Position numbers and translations under genes: made by a program. From NCBI RefSeq assembly GCF_902806685.2, contig NC_048554.1, positions 1,302,001-1,366,000 of the forward strand: a stretch of 64,000 nt of DNA, read 5' to 3'. The first letter of the stretch is position 1; every line of letters starts with the position of its first letter. Source of the DNA: Maniola hyperantus. Lineage: Eukaryota; Arthropoda; Insecta; Lepidoptera; Nymphalidae. Of the stretch, positions 62,720 to 64,000 are shown one piece after another. The notes under the pieces are model-generated. The model saw only the letters and a list, made by a program, of their open reading frames with translations. It did no database searches and was not told the origin of the DNA.

Positions 62720-63069
62720 CTATCTATATATATAAAATTCAAAGTCCTGACTGACTGACTGACTGACATATATATCAACGCACAGCCTAAACTACTGGTC
62801 CTAGAGACATGAAATTTTAAGGGTGTGTTCTTTGTAAAGGGTAGGTATCCACTAAGAAAAGATTTTTCGAAATTCCATCCCTAAGTGGGTTTAATAGGGG
62901 ATGAAAGTTTGTATGAAAGTCCGTCATTTTTCAAGTTATTTGCATGAAAAATTGTATTTGGGTATACGGTCACTAATGAAGAAATACGTGTTCCAGGATT
63001 TTTCGAAATTCATCCCCCACCTCGATTTTCTAAATTCCACCCGAGCGAAGCCGGGGCGGGTCAGCTAGT
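62720..63069 (+). mobile_element. Helitron-type family 4, complete
   Basis: TATCTATATATATAAAATTC to GAGCGAAGCCGGGGCGGGTC-AGCTAGT. Matches 15925-16284 throughout. Confidence 0.82.
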
Positions 63070-63162
63070 AAGTTATACAATGAACCAAAAGCTTAATTTG
63101 CTAATTCGCCAGCAGGTGGACTATGGCCAAACCCTTCTCATTCTGATCAATAGTAATAATTT

Positions 63163-63580
63163 CAATGAGGAAGTTTCAGAGCGAACGTTCCATAAAATTT
63201 TCATAGATGGCGCTGTGTACTGCACCCACTAAAAACGAAAAATAATACCTATATCTATATGATTTAGCCAGAATGTCAGCATTTTAGTTGCCAACTATTC
63301 CAGCATGCTCTGGTACCTAGCGTGAACCATCCGGTATTGGGCCAGAGTGTCTCTGCAGTTTTCAACCAGTCTTGAGTTAACAACCTCAGAGGACAGAGCT
63401 GAAAGAGCTGCCTGGCTGTCCGTATGTTTTATTGGCGTTGTTGTTTTGCAGGATGTTTTACGTACAAATTATTATAGCGTATACCTTCGCTCGGAAATTA
63501 TTTTTCGTTTTTAGTGGGTGCAGTAAACAGCGCCATCTATGAAAATTTTATGGAACGTTCGCCCTGAAACTTCCTCATTG
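63163..63580. mobile_element. Foldback element (85-bp inverted arms) carrying a LINE RNase H fragment
   Basis: Arms start CAATGAGGAAGTTTCAGAGC and its inverse end CTTCCTCATTG; both contain CATAAAATTTTCATAGATGG and GCACCCACTAAAAACGAAAA. Between them the reverse strand reads KHTDSQAALSALSSEVVNS then RLVENCRDTLAQYR, an RNase H domain fragment of a LINE. Inserted into a SINE A copy (63118-63150 and 63590-63745). Confidence 0.78.
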
Positions 63581-63589
63581 TTTTAACGT

Positions 63590-63745
63590 TGAAGGAAAAT
63601 ATCGAGAAAATCTGCATGTCTGAGAGTTCTCCATAATGTTCTCAAAGGTGTGTGAAGTCTGCCAATCCGCACTAGATGTGGTGTACTAAAACCCTTTCAT
63701 TCTGAAAAGAGACCCGTATTCAGTAGTGGGCCGGCCGTAGGGTTT
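63590..63745 (+). mobile_element. tRNA-derived SINE, family A, body part
   Basis: TTTTAACGTTGAAGGAAAAT, TCTGAGAGTTCTCCATAATG, CAGTAGTGGGCCGGC; the GAT tail is gone. 63746-64000 shows nothing recognisable. Confidence 0.7.
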
Positions 63746-64000
63746 GCTGATTATATTTTTTCACTATAGTTTTATTGTAAGTTCACAATTTCAGCATCAA
63801 TTTCACCCTTTCAATAATCAATTTTCCTTCACCCTCACGTTTATTATTGCGATAGTATCGGCCCGCAGTCATCGGAGGGGTTTCGATGCTTATTTCTCGA
63901 CTCTAGTATCATAAGGTCGGATGTGTACTTCCGACCAAACTCACTTTTTTACATAAAGGTAATGAGCATTTCGGGCTCTTTCTGCCAAGCTGACACCAGT

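Overview
The window is nuclear DNA from an insect, most probably a moth or butterfly. It is AT-rich, intron-rich and crowded with repeats typical of Lepidoptera: short Helitron-type elements ending in CTAGT after a small hairpin, tRNA-headed SINEs with GAT tails, RTE-like and Jockey/CR1-like LINE 3' ends, hAT-type MITEs and a PIF/Harbinger transposon. I see no rRNA gene, CRISPR array or bacterial operon.

One host gene spans most of the window on the minus strand. Twenty coding exons (52013 down to 1) were read directly. Every junction has GT-AG borders and every phase matches, giving about 1,120 residues of open frame that run off the left edge. The protein starts with a signal peptide, then has Ig, DB module, FN3, DB, FN3, DB, FN3, FN3, Ig and Ig domains. 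Each DB module has 12 cysteines. This is the architecture of the secreted or surface Ig-like and fibronectin type-III domain-containing protein (C25G4.10-like / IGDB) family. The signal-peptide exon (51947-52013) is separated from the rest by a 26.7 kb intron packed with mobile elements.

The most unusual feature is that four exons of this gene have been locally copied and the copies have decayed. (1) The 3' half of the first Ig exon, with its splice donor, is repeated as a 151-bp array of 19 units (22239-25107) with a 5-6 unit higher-order pattern. (2) The 3' end of the first FN3 exon, with its donor, has two decayed copies at 18.9-19.5 kb. (3) Half of a DB exon is copied twice at 16.3-16.5 kb with the same internal deletion. 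(4) The third Ig exon has a 270-bp-offset copy at 1.8-2.0 kb that lost its cysteine and its GT donor.

The second highlight is a 2.7 kb PIF/Harbinger transposon (12927-15624) inside an intron of the gene. Its transposase gene (+, two exons) and a MADF-like gene (-, two exons) interlock: each gene's second exon lies inside the other gene's only intron. All key motifs look intact.

By region: 1-12 kb holds the C-terminal part of the gene with short introns; 12.9-15.6 kb the Harbinger element; 16-25 kb the N-terminal exons and their tandem copies; 25-52 kb the giant first intron with nested repeats; 52-64 kb lies upstream of the start codon and holds MITEs, SINEs, a Helitron split by two LINEs, and one weak candidate for a 5' untranslated exon.
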